This document shows positions 43,100 to 52,075 of a stretch of 64,000 nucleotides of DNA, one piece after another. Within the stretch, counting starts at the first letter, position 1. Each line of letters begins with the position of its first letter. Source of the stretch: a marine actinobacterium MedAcidi-G1 (lineage in GTDB: Bacteria; Actinomycetota; Acidimicrobiia; Acidimicrobiales; MedAcidi-G1); contig JUEM01000003.1 of assembly GCA_000817085.1 (NCBI GenBank), positions 1 to 64,000 of the forward strand. Reading direction: 5' to 3'. Under the pieces are notes generated by a model. The model did not search any database. It was not told where the DNA came from and worked only from the letters and a program-made list of their open reading frames with translations. A program made the translations under genes and the position numbers.

Positions 43100-43576
43100 A
43101 TGTTGTTATTACTATTTGCAGCTTTTTTGATAGTGCCTGCTATTGAGTTATATCTAATCATTGAAGTTTCTCATCAAGTTGGCTTTGGAAACACTTTAAT
43201 TGCTCTTGTATTTATCAGCGTTATCGGTGCGTGGATGGTCAAGCGAGAGGGAATACAAATAATCAGAAAAACTCAAATTGAATTAGCAAACGGCCAAATT
43301 CCCGGTAAACAAATAGTTGAAGGTTTACTTATCCTTTTAGCTGGTGTTTTGATGCTCACTCCAGGATTTGCAACTGATGCAATTGGTCTACTTTTACTTT
43401 TTCCTTTAACGCGGATCATGTTGCGTTCTTTTTTGTCTCGTCGATTCGTTAAGAAATTAAAGACAGGCCAAGCTTTTTTATGGGGATCTAAAAATAATGC
43501 CGGCCAACAAGTTGTAGATGTTGAATGGGATGTATCAGATTTAAATGATCGGAATGAAAAAGAACTAGAAGAGTAA
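43100..43576 (+). CDS. fxsA: FxsA family membrane protein
   Basis: A 158-residue membrane protein with about three to four helices (LLLLFAAFLIVPAIELYLII; TLIALVFISVIGAWMV; LLILLAGVLMLTPGFATDAIGLLLLFP) and the FxsA-type MVKREG and LTPGFATDAIG motifs. FxsA was linked to phage F exclusion in Escherichia coli; its normal role is unclear. It ends 54 bases before the P450-UbiB fusion gene on the same strand. Confidence 0.87.
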   Translation: MLLLLFAAFLIVPAIELYLIIEVSHQVGFGNTLIALVFISVIGAWMVKREGIQIIRKTQIELANGQIPGKQIVEGLLILLAGVLMLTPGFATDAIGLLLLFPLTRIMLRSFLSRRFVKKLKTGQAFLWGSKNNAGQQVVDVEWDVSDLNDRNEKELEE

Positions 43577-43630
43577 TTTCTTTAGCAATCTTTTATCCGT
43601 GTCGGATGTCATATTGTTTCAATTCTTACA

Positions 43631-46615
43631 GTGATCCATACTTTATTAGACTTAGTGACTAAGCAGAAAATTTTTGGCATGACGAAATCAAACTTTGGTA
43701 CCCATTCAGACTTAAATAATGCTGTATCGATTACAGATCCCGGATCAGTACCTTATGTGGATTTAAGACCAGAGAACTTCAGCCAAATTATCTCTTCTAG
43801 TAAGCAGCTATCTGAAGGTTCTGATTGGATAGTGCAAACACCAGCAGGCCTTTTTGTCCATGGATATAAACAGGTCCGCTCGATACTTCGCGATCAAAGG
43901 TGGATATCGGTACTTTCGGGAATTTCCATGCTGGATTCTCTCGATTCAACAGCATCGGATTTAAATGTTTTGTTCGAGCGAGCTAGGCGTTCAATTACGG
44001 ATATTGAAATTCCAGCTAATTTCAACATTAGACCAAATGTATTATCAGTTGAAGGAGATGATCATAAGCGACTCAGAAAGTTAGTTAATTCTTCATTCAC
44101 TTCTAAAAGTGCAGACCGCTTGCGTCCTTTTATGAGAGATCATGCAAGTGAACTGATGAATTCTTTAGTTAGAAATTCAACAAGTGAAATTGTTCAAGAA
44201 TTTTGTCGGCCATATCCAATTCCAATTATTTGTAGGTTATTGGGATCAGACGATAAAGACTGGGAGTTGTTTGATTATTGGGCTGAAGTCATTTTCTCTG
44301 CCTTAGACGCCGACACTGATTCCGTAATAAGTCGACTTGATGAAATATCAGCAGCACAGAAAGATCTTGATAATTATATAAAAAGTCTTATTCATGATCG
44401 TTCAATTGAGCCCAAAGATGATTTGATTTCAGAACTCATTCAGAATCAGGTCGACGGCGACGCACTTAGCTCTGATGAATTAATAGCAATGGTAGAAGCT
44501 CTTTTATTGGCGGGTACGGACACAACGCGAAATCAACTTGGAGCAACAATTGCAGTACTGGCGGATCACCCTGAGCAGTATTCAATTTTAAGAGAAAGAA
44601 GGGAGTTAATCCCTGCCGCAATTGAAGAGTCGCTCAGATACATAGGGGCAGTTCGAACTACTGCCCGTTTAGCAGTTGAAGACATAGATTTTGAAGGAAA
44701 ATTTTTCCCTGCTGGTAGCACAGTCTTGCTAGGACTTCATGCTGCAAGTCTTGGTGAAACCGAAGATGATGATGGTTATGTTTTCAATCTTCTACGTGAA
44801 CGGGAATGTCCACATATGGCATTTGGTAGTGGGGCTCACCATTGTCTTGGCGCATTTTTGGCACGTGCAGAATTACAAGAAGCATTAAGTGTTTTTGTTG
44901 ACAGAGTTCCTTCTATTGATTTGGTAAGTCCGGTCGAGTGGAAACCATTATCTATGGGAATTTGGGGACCGAGTCGTCTCGAAATTACATTTAAAGGTTC
45001 TTCTGGTAATAAGATTTACAAAGCCGGAACAAATCGAGAAAGTGAATCAGTTTTTGTTGCGGGTCGAGTGTCGGATATAAAAGAGGATCTACTGATTCAG
45101 GAGTCTTCAAAAAAGCGTTCTGAAATCCAAAAATCTATACCGCACTTGATTCAGCGTCCGAAATTTCCACCGATTAAGAGGTTGTTGACAACCGTTTTCA
45201 ATTTCAGTAAAGCAATAATACTTTGGAAATTAATTGACTCACGTAAAGAAGATAAAACAAAAAAGACTTTTTTATACAGAAGAATAAGGCAAGCTGCTGA
45301 ACGGTTAGGTCCTACCTATGTCAAACTTGCACAATTAATTTCCGCAGCGGAAGGAATATTTCCAGAACCTCTAATAGCTGAGTGTAAAAAGTGTCGTGAT
45401 GAAGTGCGGCCAGAATCTTGGGTCACTGTCAGAAAAACTATAGAGAACGAATTAGGACCAATAGACAAAATTTTTAGTTTTATTAATCCTATTCCCATAG
45501 CAGCAGCATCAATAGCCCAAGTGCATTCTGCAAAACTCCTTGATGGTTCTTCTGTGGTTATTAAGGTTCAAAGGAAAAAAATTCAAGATCAAGTTAAAAG
45601 TGATCTAAAAGTAATGGCATGGTTAGCTCCGAAATTTGTCGGTCGTATACCGATTGCAGCATTAACAAATCCTCCAGCTTTAGTTGAATTGTTTGCGGAA
45701 ACAATTTGTGAAGAATTAGATTTTCAGCTTGAAGTATCAAATCTTTTTGAAATTGAAAGAGCCTTGAAATCAAATCCTAAAAACACTTGGGAATTGCCCA
45801 TTCCAAATTTAGATTATGTCACTTCAAAAATTATTGTGATGAGCAGAGTTCAGGGTTTTTCTCTTGGTGATGCAAATGAAATGGAAATGAACGCAGACCG
45901 AGTTTCTGCTGTTTTTCGTCAAATGGTTGATGGTTTGCTAGAGGGAGCTGTAATTCATGGGATTTTTCATGGTGATTTTCATGCTGGCAATGTATTTTTA
46001 GACAGAGATGGTCAAATCGGTTTAGTAGATTTTGGAATTACCGGGAGATTAAATGGTGATCGTCGAATTGCGTTTTTACGTTATGTAGTGGGTTTAATGA
46101 CTGGTGATGTTGAAGCACAGATTATGGGGTTGAGAGATCTTGGAGCTTTCCCATCTGATACTGACGTCCAAACCCTAATTAAAGATTTTCAATTAGAACG
46201 TGACGACTTTGATCCTCTTGAAATGAGCGAAGAAGAATTTGTAGAAGAGATTCAAGTAATCGTGAGAGATCTTTTGGCACATGGCGCAAGAATTCCTAAA
46301 GAATTGATGCTTTTTGTAAAGAACTTTGCTTACCTTTCATCAGTAATTCAAAATTTAAGTCCTGAAATGGATTTGTTGGCAGAGTTTGAAAAAATCTCAT
46401 CAGGTTTTTTTACCAGAAATGGGCTTCGTGTCGCCACTGAAGTTGGTTTTTCAGTTACGAGTGATGACATTTCAGACCAGTCATTTAGAAGGGCAGCAGG
46501 ACTGCGCGATAGCGAGAAGACTCTTACTTGGGATGCTTTACAAAAACGTAGAAATGAAGCCATTCAGCGAATACCCGTTAAATCAGTGGTCGATGAATTA
46601 CAAGGAAAAATTTAA
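43631..46615 (+). CDS. Cytochrome P450-UbiB/ABC1 atypical kinase fusion
   Basis: A 994-residue single frame. Residues about 30-460 are a cytochrome P450: I-helix AGTDTTR (294-300), ExxR (Glu333-Arg336) and heme loop AFGSGAHHCLG with Cys405. Residues about 545-880 are an ABC1/UbiB/ADCK kinase-like domain: KLAQ (Lys565-Gln568, where UbiB has KxGQ), AAASIAQVH, IKVQR (Lys645), HGDFHAGN (Asp782, Asn787) and DFG (Asp800). The linker (about 460-545) is basic; the tail (880-994) is helical. Start GTG 43631 or ATG 43679; neither has a strong ribosome site. Photolyase follows after 5 bases. It may oxidise a lipid or isoprenoid quinone-like molecule under control of the kinase domain; that is inference. 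Both domain calls are strong. Confidence 0.88.
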   Translation: MIHTLLDLVTKQKIFGMTKSNFGTHSDLNNAVSITDPGSVPYVDLRPENFSQIISSSKQLSEGSDWIVQTPAGLFVHGYKQVRSILRDQRWISVLSGISMLDSLDSTASDLNVLFERARRSITDIEIPANFNIRPNVLSVEGDDHKRLRKLVNSSFTSKSADRLRPFMRDHASELMNSLVRNSTSEIVQEFCRPYPIPIICRLLGSDDKDWELFDYWAEVIFSALDADTDSVISRLDEISAAQKDLDNYIKSLIHDRSIEPKDDLISELIQNQVDGDALSSDELIAMVEALLLAGTDTTRNQLGATIAVLADHPEQYSILRERRELIPAAIEESLRYIGAVRTTARLAVEDIDFEGKFFPAGSTVLLGLHAASLGETEDDDGYVFNLLRERECPHMAFGSGAHHCLGAFLARAELQEALSVFVDRVPSIDLVSPVEWKPLSMGIWGPSRLEITFKGSSGNKIYKAGTNRESESVFVAGRVSDIKEDLLIQESSKKRSEIQKSIPHLIQRPKFPPIKRLLTTVFNFSKAIILWKLIDSRKEDKTKKTFLYRRIRQAAERLGPTYVKLAQLISAAEGIFPEPLIAECKKCRDEVRPESWVTVRKTIENELGPIDKIFSFINPIPIAAASIAQVHSAKLLDGSSVVIKVQRKKIQDQVKSDLKVMAWLAPKFVGRIPIAALTNPPALVELFAETICEELDFQLEVSNLFEIERALKSNPKNTWELPIPNLDYVTSKIIVMSRVQGFSLGDANEMEMNADRVSAVFRQMVDGLLEGAVIHGIFHGDFHAGNVFLDRDGQIGLVDFGITGRLNGDRRIAFLRYVVGLMTGDVEAQIMGLRDLGAFPSDTDVQTLIKDFQLERDDFDPLEMSEEEFVEEIQVIVRDLLAHGARIPKELMLFVKNFAYLSSVIQNLSPEMDLLAEFEKISSGFFTRNGLRVATEVGFSVTSDDISDQSFRRAAGLRDSEKTLTWDALQKRRNEAIQRIPVKSVVDELQGKI

Positions 46616-46620
46616 CTCAC

Positions 46621-47970
46621 ATGGATTCTCCAAACATAATAGTTTTTACAAGAGATCTAAGAGTTAGAGATAATCCCGCACTCGATGCAGCTGTTTCGAT
46701 GCCCGGCCCCACAGTTGCACTTTTTGTTTTTGATGAACTCATTACAGATAAAAAATCCCCCAGTCCTAACCGTTTTCAATTTCTTATTGATTCTTTACGT
46801 GATCTGGATGCCTCATTAAAAAAAATTGGCTCACAGTTGATAATACGTCAAGGAAAATGGGTAGATGAGATAACAAAAGTAGCTCTGGAAACCCAATCAA
46901 AACAGATCCATGTTTCTAATGATTTCAGTCTTTTGGCGAAAACTCGTTTAGAAGCATTGATTGAGAGAGGTGAATCAACAGGGTTTAAAATCAGCGTTCA
47001 TCCAGGTGTTTCTCTCGTAGAGCCGGGTCATTTAACGCCAGCTGATGGGAGAGAATACAAAGTTTTTACACCGTACTATCGCCGTTGGCTAGAGACCTCT
47101 TGGCGAGAACCCGTGAAAACACCAAAATTTATCCAAAGCATTGATACAGATGGCGACCATATAGAAATTCTTGAAAAGTACGATCAAAAAAATCTTTCAC
47201 CTTTTTTGTTAAAAGGAGGGGAAACAGAAGGGATTTCGCGTTTAAACGATTGGATGACCAAAGAAATATCAGATTATGAAAAAGGTCGAGATGATATAGA
47301 GGGTGATAGAACATCACGTTTATCCCCCTATCTCCATTTTGGGTGTCTATCTCCACTAGAGGTAGCGTTGCAAGCTTTGGAATTTGGTGGCGATGCTTTT
47401 GTTAGACAATTATGTTGGCGTGATTTTTATCTACAAATTTTGCATCATCGTCCAGACTCTTCAAGAAGCGATTACCGTGACCGAAAATATGATTGGAATA
47501 AAAATCCGGAAGCCTTCAGACTCTGGAAAGAAGGTAAAACCGGGTTTCCAATAGTCGATGCAGGAATGCGCCAATTACTAGCTGAAGGCTTTATGCACAA
47601 CAGAGTAAGAATGATCGTCGCCTCTTTTCTGACAAAAGACCTGCATCTAGATTGGAGGATTGGGGCGGAGCATTTCATGAACTATTTGATTGATGGAGAC
47701 GTTGCTTCAAACCAACTGAATTGGCAATGGGTTGCTGGAACTGGAACCGATAGCAACCCTCACCGAATTTTCAATCCTGTTCGTCAAAGTGAAAGATTTG
47801 ATGCTGATGGAAAATATATTCATAAGTGGGTTCCAGAATTAAAAGATATTTTAGGTAATGATGTCCATAATCCTGATAGAAAATCGCGATTAGAAGCTAG
47901 TTACCCAGAAGCAATGTTGGACCACCATGAAGCAATTGCGATATACAAATCTAAGTATTCTGGTAAATAG
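46621..47970 (+). CDS. phrB: Deoxyribodipyrimidine photolyase (cryptochrome/photolyase family)
   Basis: Light-dependent DNA repair flavoenzyme, 449 residues. It has an N-terminal Rossmann antenna domain (IIVFTRDLRVRDNPAL) and a C-terminal FAD domain with TSRLSPYLHFGCLSP, RQLCWRDFYLQILHHRP, and the substrate-site region NWQWVAGTGTDSNPHRIFNP. This is a class I CPD photolyase pattern. It starts 5 bases after the P450-UbiB fusion gene, with no clear ribosome site, so translation may depend on the upstream gene. A PPOX-family gene follows after 21 bases. Confidence 0.94.
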   Translation: MDSPNIIVFTRDLRVRDNPALDAAVSMPGPTVALFVFDELITDKKSPSPNRFQFLIDSLRDLDASLKKIGSQLIIRQGKWVDEITKVALETQSKQIHVSNDFSLLAKTRLEALIERGESTGFKISVHPGVSLVEPGHLTPADGREYKVFTPYYRRWLETSWREPVKTPKFIQSIDTDGDHIEILEKYDQKNLSPFLLKGGETEGISRLNDWMTKEISDYEKGRDDIEGDRTSRLSPYLHFGCLSPLEVALQALEFGGDAFVRQLCWRDFYLQILHHRPDSSRSDYRDRKYDWNKNPEAFRLWKEGKTGFPIVDAGMRQLLAEGFMHNRVRMIVASFLTKDLHLDWRIGAEHFMNYLIDGDVASNQLNWQWVAGTGTDSNPHRIFNPVRQSERFDADGKYIHKWVPELKDILGNDVHNPDRKSRLEASYPEAMLDHHEAIAIYKSKYSGK

Positions 47971-47991
47971 TAGATTTAGAAAGGTTAACTT

Positions 47992-48402
47992 ATGGCAGTT
48001 TTATCACCGCAAGAAACAACTGCAGCTCTGAACGAATTTGTTAGTGAAAAACATCTAGGAATTTTAACTCTGGTCAGGAAAGACGGAAGACCACATTCGA
48101 CCCCTGTTGGTTTCATGTGGGACGATGAAAATAAGGTTGTAAAAATAATCACATGGTCTGGAAGCTTAAAAACCCGTCTGCTTAAGGAAGAAACTCTTGT
48201 TGGAACAATTTCGCAAGTAGATGGCGGTCGGTGGGTAACTTTTGAAGGTATCTGTTCATCTACTGGCGATTCTGAAATTTGTTCTGACGCTGTGAAACGT
48301 TACTCTTTGCGCTATTCGGAACCAAAAGATCGTGGCGATGAACGAAGGACCATAACCATGACCGTTGACCGGATACTTTCTAGTGCTGGTTTAGCTCCTT
48401 AG
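47992..48402 (+). CDS. PPOX-class flavin/F420-binding split-barrel protein
   Basis: A 136-residue split beta-barrel of the pyridoxamine-phosphate-oxidase-like (PPOX) group. The segment LGILTLVRKDGRPHSTPVGFMWDD is the typical start, with WSGSLKTRLLKEETLVGTISQVDGGRWVTFEG in the middle. In actinobacteria many such proteins bind F420 and reduce enoates. An AAAGG ribosome site precedes the ATG. The substrate is unknown; the neighbours suggest a function connected with flavin enzymes and light repair. Confidence 0.8.
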   Translation: MAVLSPQETTAALNEFVSEKHLGILTLVRKDGRPHSTPVGFMWDDENKVVKIITWSGSLKTRLLKEETLVGTISQVDGGRWVTFEGICSSTGDSEICSDAVKRYSLRYSEPKDRGDERRTITMTVDRILSSAGLAP

Positions 48403-48406
48403 AAGT

Positions 48407-49639
48407 TTAATCTTCCAAACAAATTGTGGCAGCTCTTCTGCCTGATACTAGAGCGCCTTGAATCGATGGCGTATCTCTATGATCGCCACAAATATAAATT
48501 CCTTCACTAATTTTTATATTTTTCCTGAAAGGGTCGCCGGGCTTTAAATCAGGTTGTGCGTGTTCAATCGAATATGTTTTTATATGTTCCCAACTGTCAA
48601 CACTGTCACCAAACCATTTTTTCATTTGTATTAGTACATCTTCTATGGATTCGGGTTTTATTATTTCTGGGATGGCTGCCGCAATCAGAGCTTTACCACT
48701 TTTTGAGTAGGAAGGCGCAATGTTAGTCATAATTGCAACGTTTAGTGCGGGACCATTTTTTTCACCATTAAGAAGAATGGCTTTTGAAGAACTAGGTGCT
48801 TGGGGAGCAGAAAAATAAACGCAAGAGACAGACCGAGAAAGTGGGCTCTTCTGACCAAGTAATTTAGCTGTTGCAGGTCCTTCGGTAGCAATTATCAAGT
48901 TTGAAGGCAAAAAGGATTCACCCGATTCGAGTATTACTTTTTTACCTTCTACTTTTTCAACATTGCAATTTAAACGAACGCTGTTTTCATTTACTTGTTT
49001 AAAAAGCTGTTCACTAATTGCGCCCATTCCACGAGCTGGAACGGCAGCTTCACCAATAAATAACATTTTGAGGATCCAAAAACACAGTCTGGTGGAACCA
49101 CTCAGCGAAGGATCAAGTTGAATTCCTCCAATTAATGGTTTAAAAAAGCTATTAATCGCTTTAGGTGTAAAACCTAAATCCTCAAAAGTTTCTAAAATCT
49201 TTTTATCGTCTTTTTGTTTTAGAGGAATTTTTTTTCTACCGATTAGTGAATTTCTTAATTTTAAAAGTTTTATTTTGTCTTGTATCCCAATCGTTTTGGT
49301 TAAGGCTGTAGACACGATCGAAGAAATATTTCTAAATGGATCACCAACCTTAGAAAAACGATCATTAGAGAAAATAGTTGCGCCTGATTCAAATGGCTTA
49401 AGTTCCAACAAGGAAAGATCCAAATGTTCCGGTAATTCTGGATATGCAGTCAAAAGAACTTGGAAACCACGATCGAGTAGAAAATCTTTATATTGATCAG
49501 TTCTGACTCTACCGCCCACCCCATCAGATTTTTCTAACAGTAAAACCTCTTTACCTGATTGCGATAAAATCTTTGCTGCCGTTAAACCAGCTATACCTGC
49601 CCCAACTATTACAACTTCTGGAGAGGAAAGATCTGGCAA
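48407..49639 (-). CDS. FAD-dependent oxidoreductase (amine oxidase/phytoene desaturase-like)
   Basis: A 410-residue flavoprotein. The N-terminal dinucleotide-binding motif is [17 protein letters not shown], with the second beta strand ending [16 protein letters not shown], as in protoporphyrinogen oxidase, monoamine oxidase and carotenoid desaturase relatives. [21 protein letters not shown] near the end forms the FAD-binding C-terminal motif. It ends 4 bases from the convergent PPOX gene and is 8 bases from the DUF1295 gene on its own strand. The substrate is unknown; a lipid or isoprenoid desaturase role is plausible. Confidence 0.85.
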   Translation of the reverse strand: MPDLSSPEVVIVGAGIAGLTAAKILSQSGKEVLLLEKSDGVGGRVRTDQYKDFLLDRGFQVLLTAYPELPEHLDLSLLELKPFESGATIFSNDRFSKVGDPFRNISSIVSTALTKTIGIQDKIKLLKLRNSLIGRKKIPLKQKDDKKILETFEDLGFTPKAINSFFKPLIGGIQLDPSLSGSTRLCFWILKMLFIGEAAVPARGMGAISEQLFKQVNENSVRLNCNVEKVEGKKVILESGESFLPSNLIIATEGPATAKLLGQKSPLSRSVSCVYFSAPQAPSSSKAILLNGEKNGPALNVAIMTNIAPSYSKSGKALIAAAIPEIIKPESIEDVLIQMKKWFGDSVDSWEHIKTYSIEHAQPDLKPGDPFRKNIKISEGIYICGDHRDTPSIQGALVSGRRAATICLED

Positions 49640-49647
49640 ATTATTTC

Positions 49648-50535
49648 CTATGAACTGAAAGAAGAAGGTCTTCTTGGTGGTTTCAGAATTAGGACAGGTG
49701 TTGATTCTTTATAAGTTTGAAACTCAACGTCATCACCCCAGCGTTTCTTCGCCGCAGAGTTAAGCATTGGTATGCCACTTATTTTTGTTAGAAGAACAAA
49801 GACAAAAATTGGCGAAATTAAACTCACATACTGCCAGCCTGATAATGCAGGGAGTGCTACAAGTGATACGCCAATCCATAAAATAATTTCGCCAAAGTAG
49901 TTTGGATGTTGAGACCAAGCCCACAAACCGGTGTTAATGAAAGAATTTTGATTTTTGCTATCTAGTTTAAATCTTCGTTTCTGTTCATCAGAAATTATCT
50001 CAATTACGAAGCCTATTAACCAAATAATTACGCCTATTGTTCCAACCCAACCGAAACCTTTTTTAGAACTTGAAGTAATTGCTGACAACGCAGCCGACGT
50101 CGTAAGAACAACCCAAAGACCTTGAATTGTCCAAGTCATCAAAAACCAAGTGAAATTATATTTCATCAAATCAAATCGAGCATCATGACCCACTGCTTGA
50201 ACACGGGCAAATAAGAAAGCACCCAAACGTAAACCCCAAAAGCAAACCATTAATCCCAGCAATACAGATCTTGTATCGATTTCAGGTACTGCAATAAGTG
50301 CGACGACTGTGATTGTTAAATAAGTAGCAGAACCTACAAGGTCGAAAAATCTTTCAGAATGAAAAAACCAAGAAGGTATGAAACAAAGCCATTGGATCAA
50401 AAAAGCAAGAATGCTGCAAAGAGCAAAAAGTTTTATTCCAGAAGCATCTACTCCGTTATCACTACAAGAAACGACCACAAAAAAAGCGACACAAAGCGAA
50501 GCAACAATAGCGATTGATGAATGTTTCGTTGTCAT
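49648..50535 (-). CDS. DUF1295 (steroid 5-alpha-reductase-like) membrane protein
   Basis: A 295-residue integral membrane protein with about seven helices. The C-terminal region ([27 protein letters not shown]) is the ICMT/steroid-reductase-like signature of the DUF1295 family, with the NADPH-binding HPNYFGE core. It sits between the FAD oxidoreductase and the DUF2867 NAD-epimerase gene, which it abuts with no gap. The combination is characteristic of photolyase-associated lipid genes. The reduced substrate is unknown. Confidence 0.87.
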   Translation of the reverse strand: MTTKHSSIAIVASLCVAFFVVVSCSDNGVDASGIKLFALCSILAFLIQWLCFIPSWFFHSERFFDLVGSATYLTITVVALIAVPEIDTRSVLLGLMVCFWGLRLGAFLFARVQAVGHDARFDLMKYNFTWFLMTWTIQGLWVVLTTSAALSAITSSSKKGFGWVGTIGVIIWLIGFVIEIISDEQKRRFKLDSKNQNSFINTGLWAWSQHPNYFGEIILWIGVSLVALPALSGWQYVSLISPIFVFVLLTKISGIPMLNSAAKKRWGDDVEFQTYKESTPVLILKPPRRPSSFSS

Positions 50536-52008
50536 TTAACTAGGTCCATGTTCCGCTGTGTGAATAATTTTTGAAAGCATTCTGTTAAAAATTAGTGAAT
50601 GTGGGATTAATAAGGCAAACCAATAAAGTCTTCCAATTACTCCTCTTGGAACAAAATGTGCACGTTGACTAACTAAGCAACCATTGCCATTATCTGACAC
50701 ACTCCATTCAAGCCACGCGTGGCCAGGTAGAAGCATTTCGGCCCGTAAAAGTAATGAGTCAGAATCAACTTTTACCACAGTAAAAAAGTCTACTGGATCA
50801 CCAACACGTAGTTCGGAAGGGTGCCGTCTTCCTCTTCTTAGACCAACTCCACCGGCTAGTTTGTCAATAAACCCACGAACAGCCCATAACCAATCGAAGG
50901 CAAACCAACCGGTGTCACCACCAATAGTTTTAATTGTTGACATGACTTTTTTGCCTGTAACTAACGATTTCTGTTCTCTAGAGTCAATTAAAACACGACC
51001 CCCAGACCACTCTGGGTCACTAAGTTCAGGCAACTCCGCTATTTGGCTTTTCACAGAATTTGACCATCGGGTAGGAATCTGGAGATTTTGCACTCTAGTT
51101 AATGCTCTACCAATTGAATTATGCAAATTTTCAGCATCATGATTAAGCACAGCAGAGATTGGGTTGTTACTTACTACGACATCAGAAGTGAGAGAATCTA
51201 TAAGAGAACGGGCAAGACGAATAGGTAGCGGACTGGTCAGATTTACCCAATGAGATGATAGTCGAGGAGTTAATACGGGCACTGGAATAATTATTCGTTT
51301 TTTTAAGCCAGCAACTTGGGCATAGGTATGCATCATTTCTCTGTAAGTTAAAATATCTGGCCCGCCGACATCAATAATTTTCCCTAGCGTTTTATCATTA
51401 TCTAATACAGACACTAAATAGAACAAAATGTCGCTTATTGCTACAGGTTGACAACGTGTCTGGGTAACCCATTTGGGCACCACCATTATTGGAAGTACTT
51501 CAACTAATGACCGGAGCATCTCGAAAGAAGCACTCCCAGAGCCAATAATTATCGCTGCTCGAAGTTCGGTGACAGGGGTTGAACCATTTGACAAAATTTT
51601 TCCAACTTTGTGCCGGCTAGTTAAATGTGGAGAATGATTTTTTTCATCTTCCCCAAGACCACCTAAATAAACAATTTGTTTAATTTTGTTTATATCCGCA
51701 GCTTTAGAAAAAATTTCAGCCATTGATGATTCTAAATCTTCAAAGTTAGAAGAAGCTGCCATTGAGTGGACCAGGTAATATGCTTTTTCCACACCATTAA
51801 GTGCTTCAATTACCTGGTCCTTAAGGCTTAAATCAGCTTTATAAACTTCAACTTTTGATCGCCAGGATCTGTCGTCTAATGCTTCAGAGTTCCTAACAAT
51901 GCAGCGAACGTTGTATCCGGCTTCTAGAAGTTGAGGTACTAGACGACCACCGACGTACCCGGTCGCACCAGTAACCGCAATTATTCCAGTTTTATTTGCA
52001 TTTTTCAT
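50536..52008 (-). CDS. NAD(P)-binding protein with C-terminal DUF2867 domain
   Basis: A 490-residue two-domain protein. The N-terminal extended-SDR/NmrA-like domain (AVTGATGYVGGRLVPQLLEAG) carries YLVHSMA and VYLGGLGEDEKN. From about residue 350 a DUF2867 domain begins (GWFAFDWLWAVRGFIDKLAGG, RRGRRHPSELRVGDPVDFF), ending in PRGVIGRLYWFALLIPHSLIF. It is the first gene of the minus-strand set with DUF1295 and the FAD oxidoreductase. The domain order is standard for this family of unknown function. Confidence 0.87.
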   Translation of the reverse strand: MKNANKTGIIAVTGATGYVGGRLVPQLLEAGYNVRCIVRNSEALDDRSWRSKVEVYKADLSLKDQVIEALNGVEKAYYLVHSMAASSNFEDLESSMAEIFSKAADINKIKQIVYLGGLGEDEKNHSPHLTSRHKVGKILSNGSTPVTELRAAIIIGSGSASFEMLRSLVEVLPIMVVPKWVTQTRCQPVAISDILFYLVSVLDNDKTLGKIIDVGGPDILTYREMMHTYAQVAGLKKRIIIPVPVLTPRLSSHWVNLTSPLPIRLARSLIDSLTSDVVVSNNPISAVLNHDAENLHNSIGRALTRVQNLQIPTRWSNSVKSQIAELPELSDPEWSGGRVLIDSREQKSLVTGKKVMSTIKTIGGDTGWFAFDWLWAVRGFIDKLAGGVGLRRGRRHPSELRVGDPVDFFTVVKVDSDSLLLRAEMLLPGHAWLEWSVSDNGNGCLVSQRAHFVPRGVIGRLYWFALLIPHSLIFNRMLSKIIHTAEHGPS

Positions 52009-52075
52009 AAACGTCTTAACTTTTCAATCATTAAAAATGTTATTTGGTAAGTCAAAATTTTTGGGAGTCTAGGGC

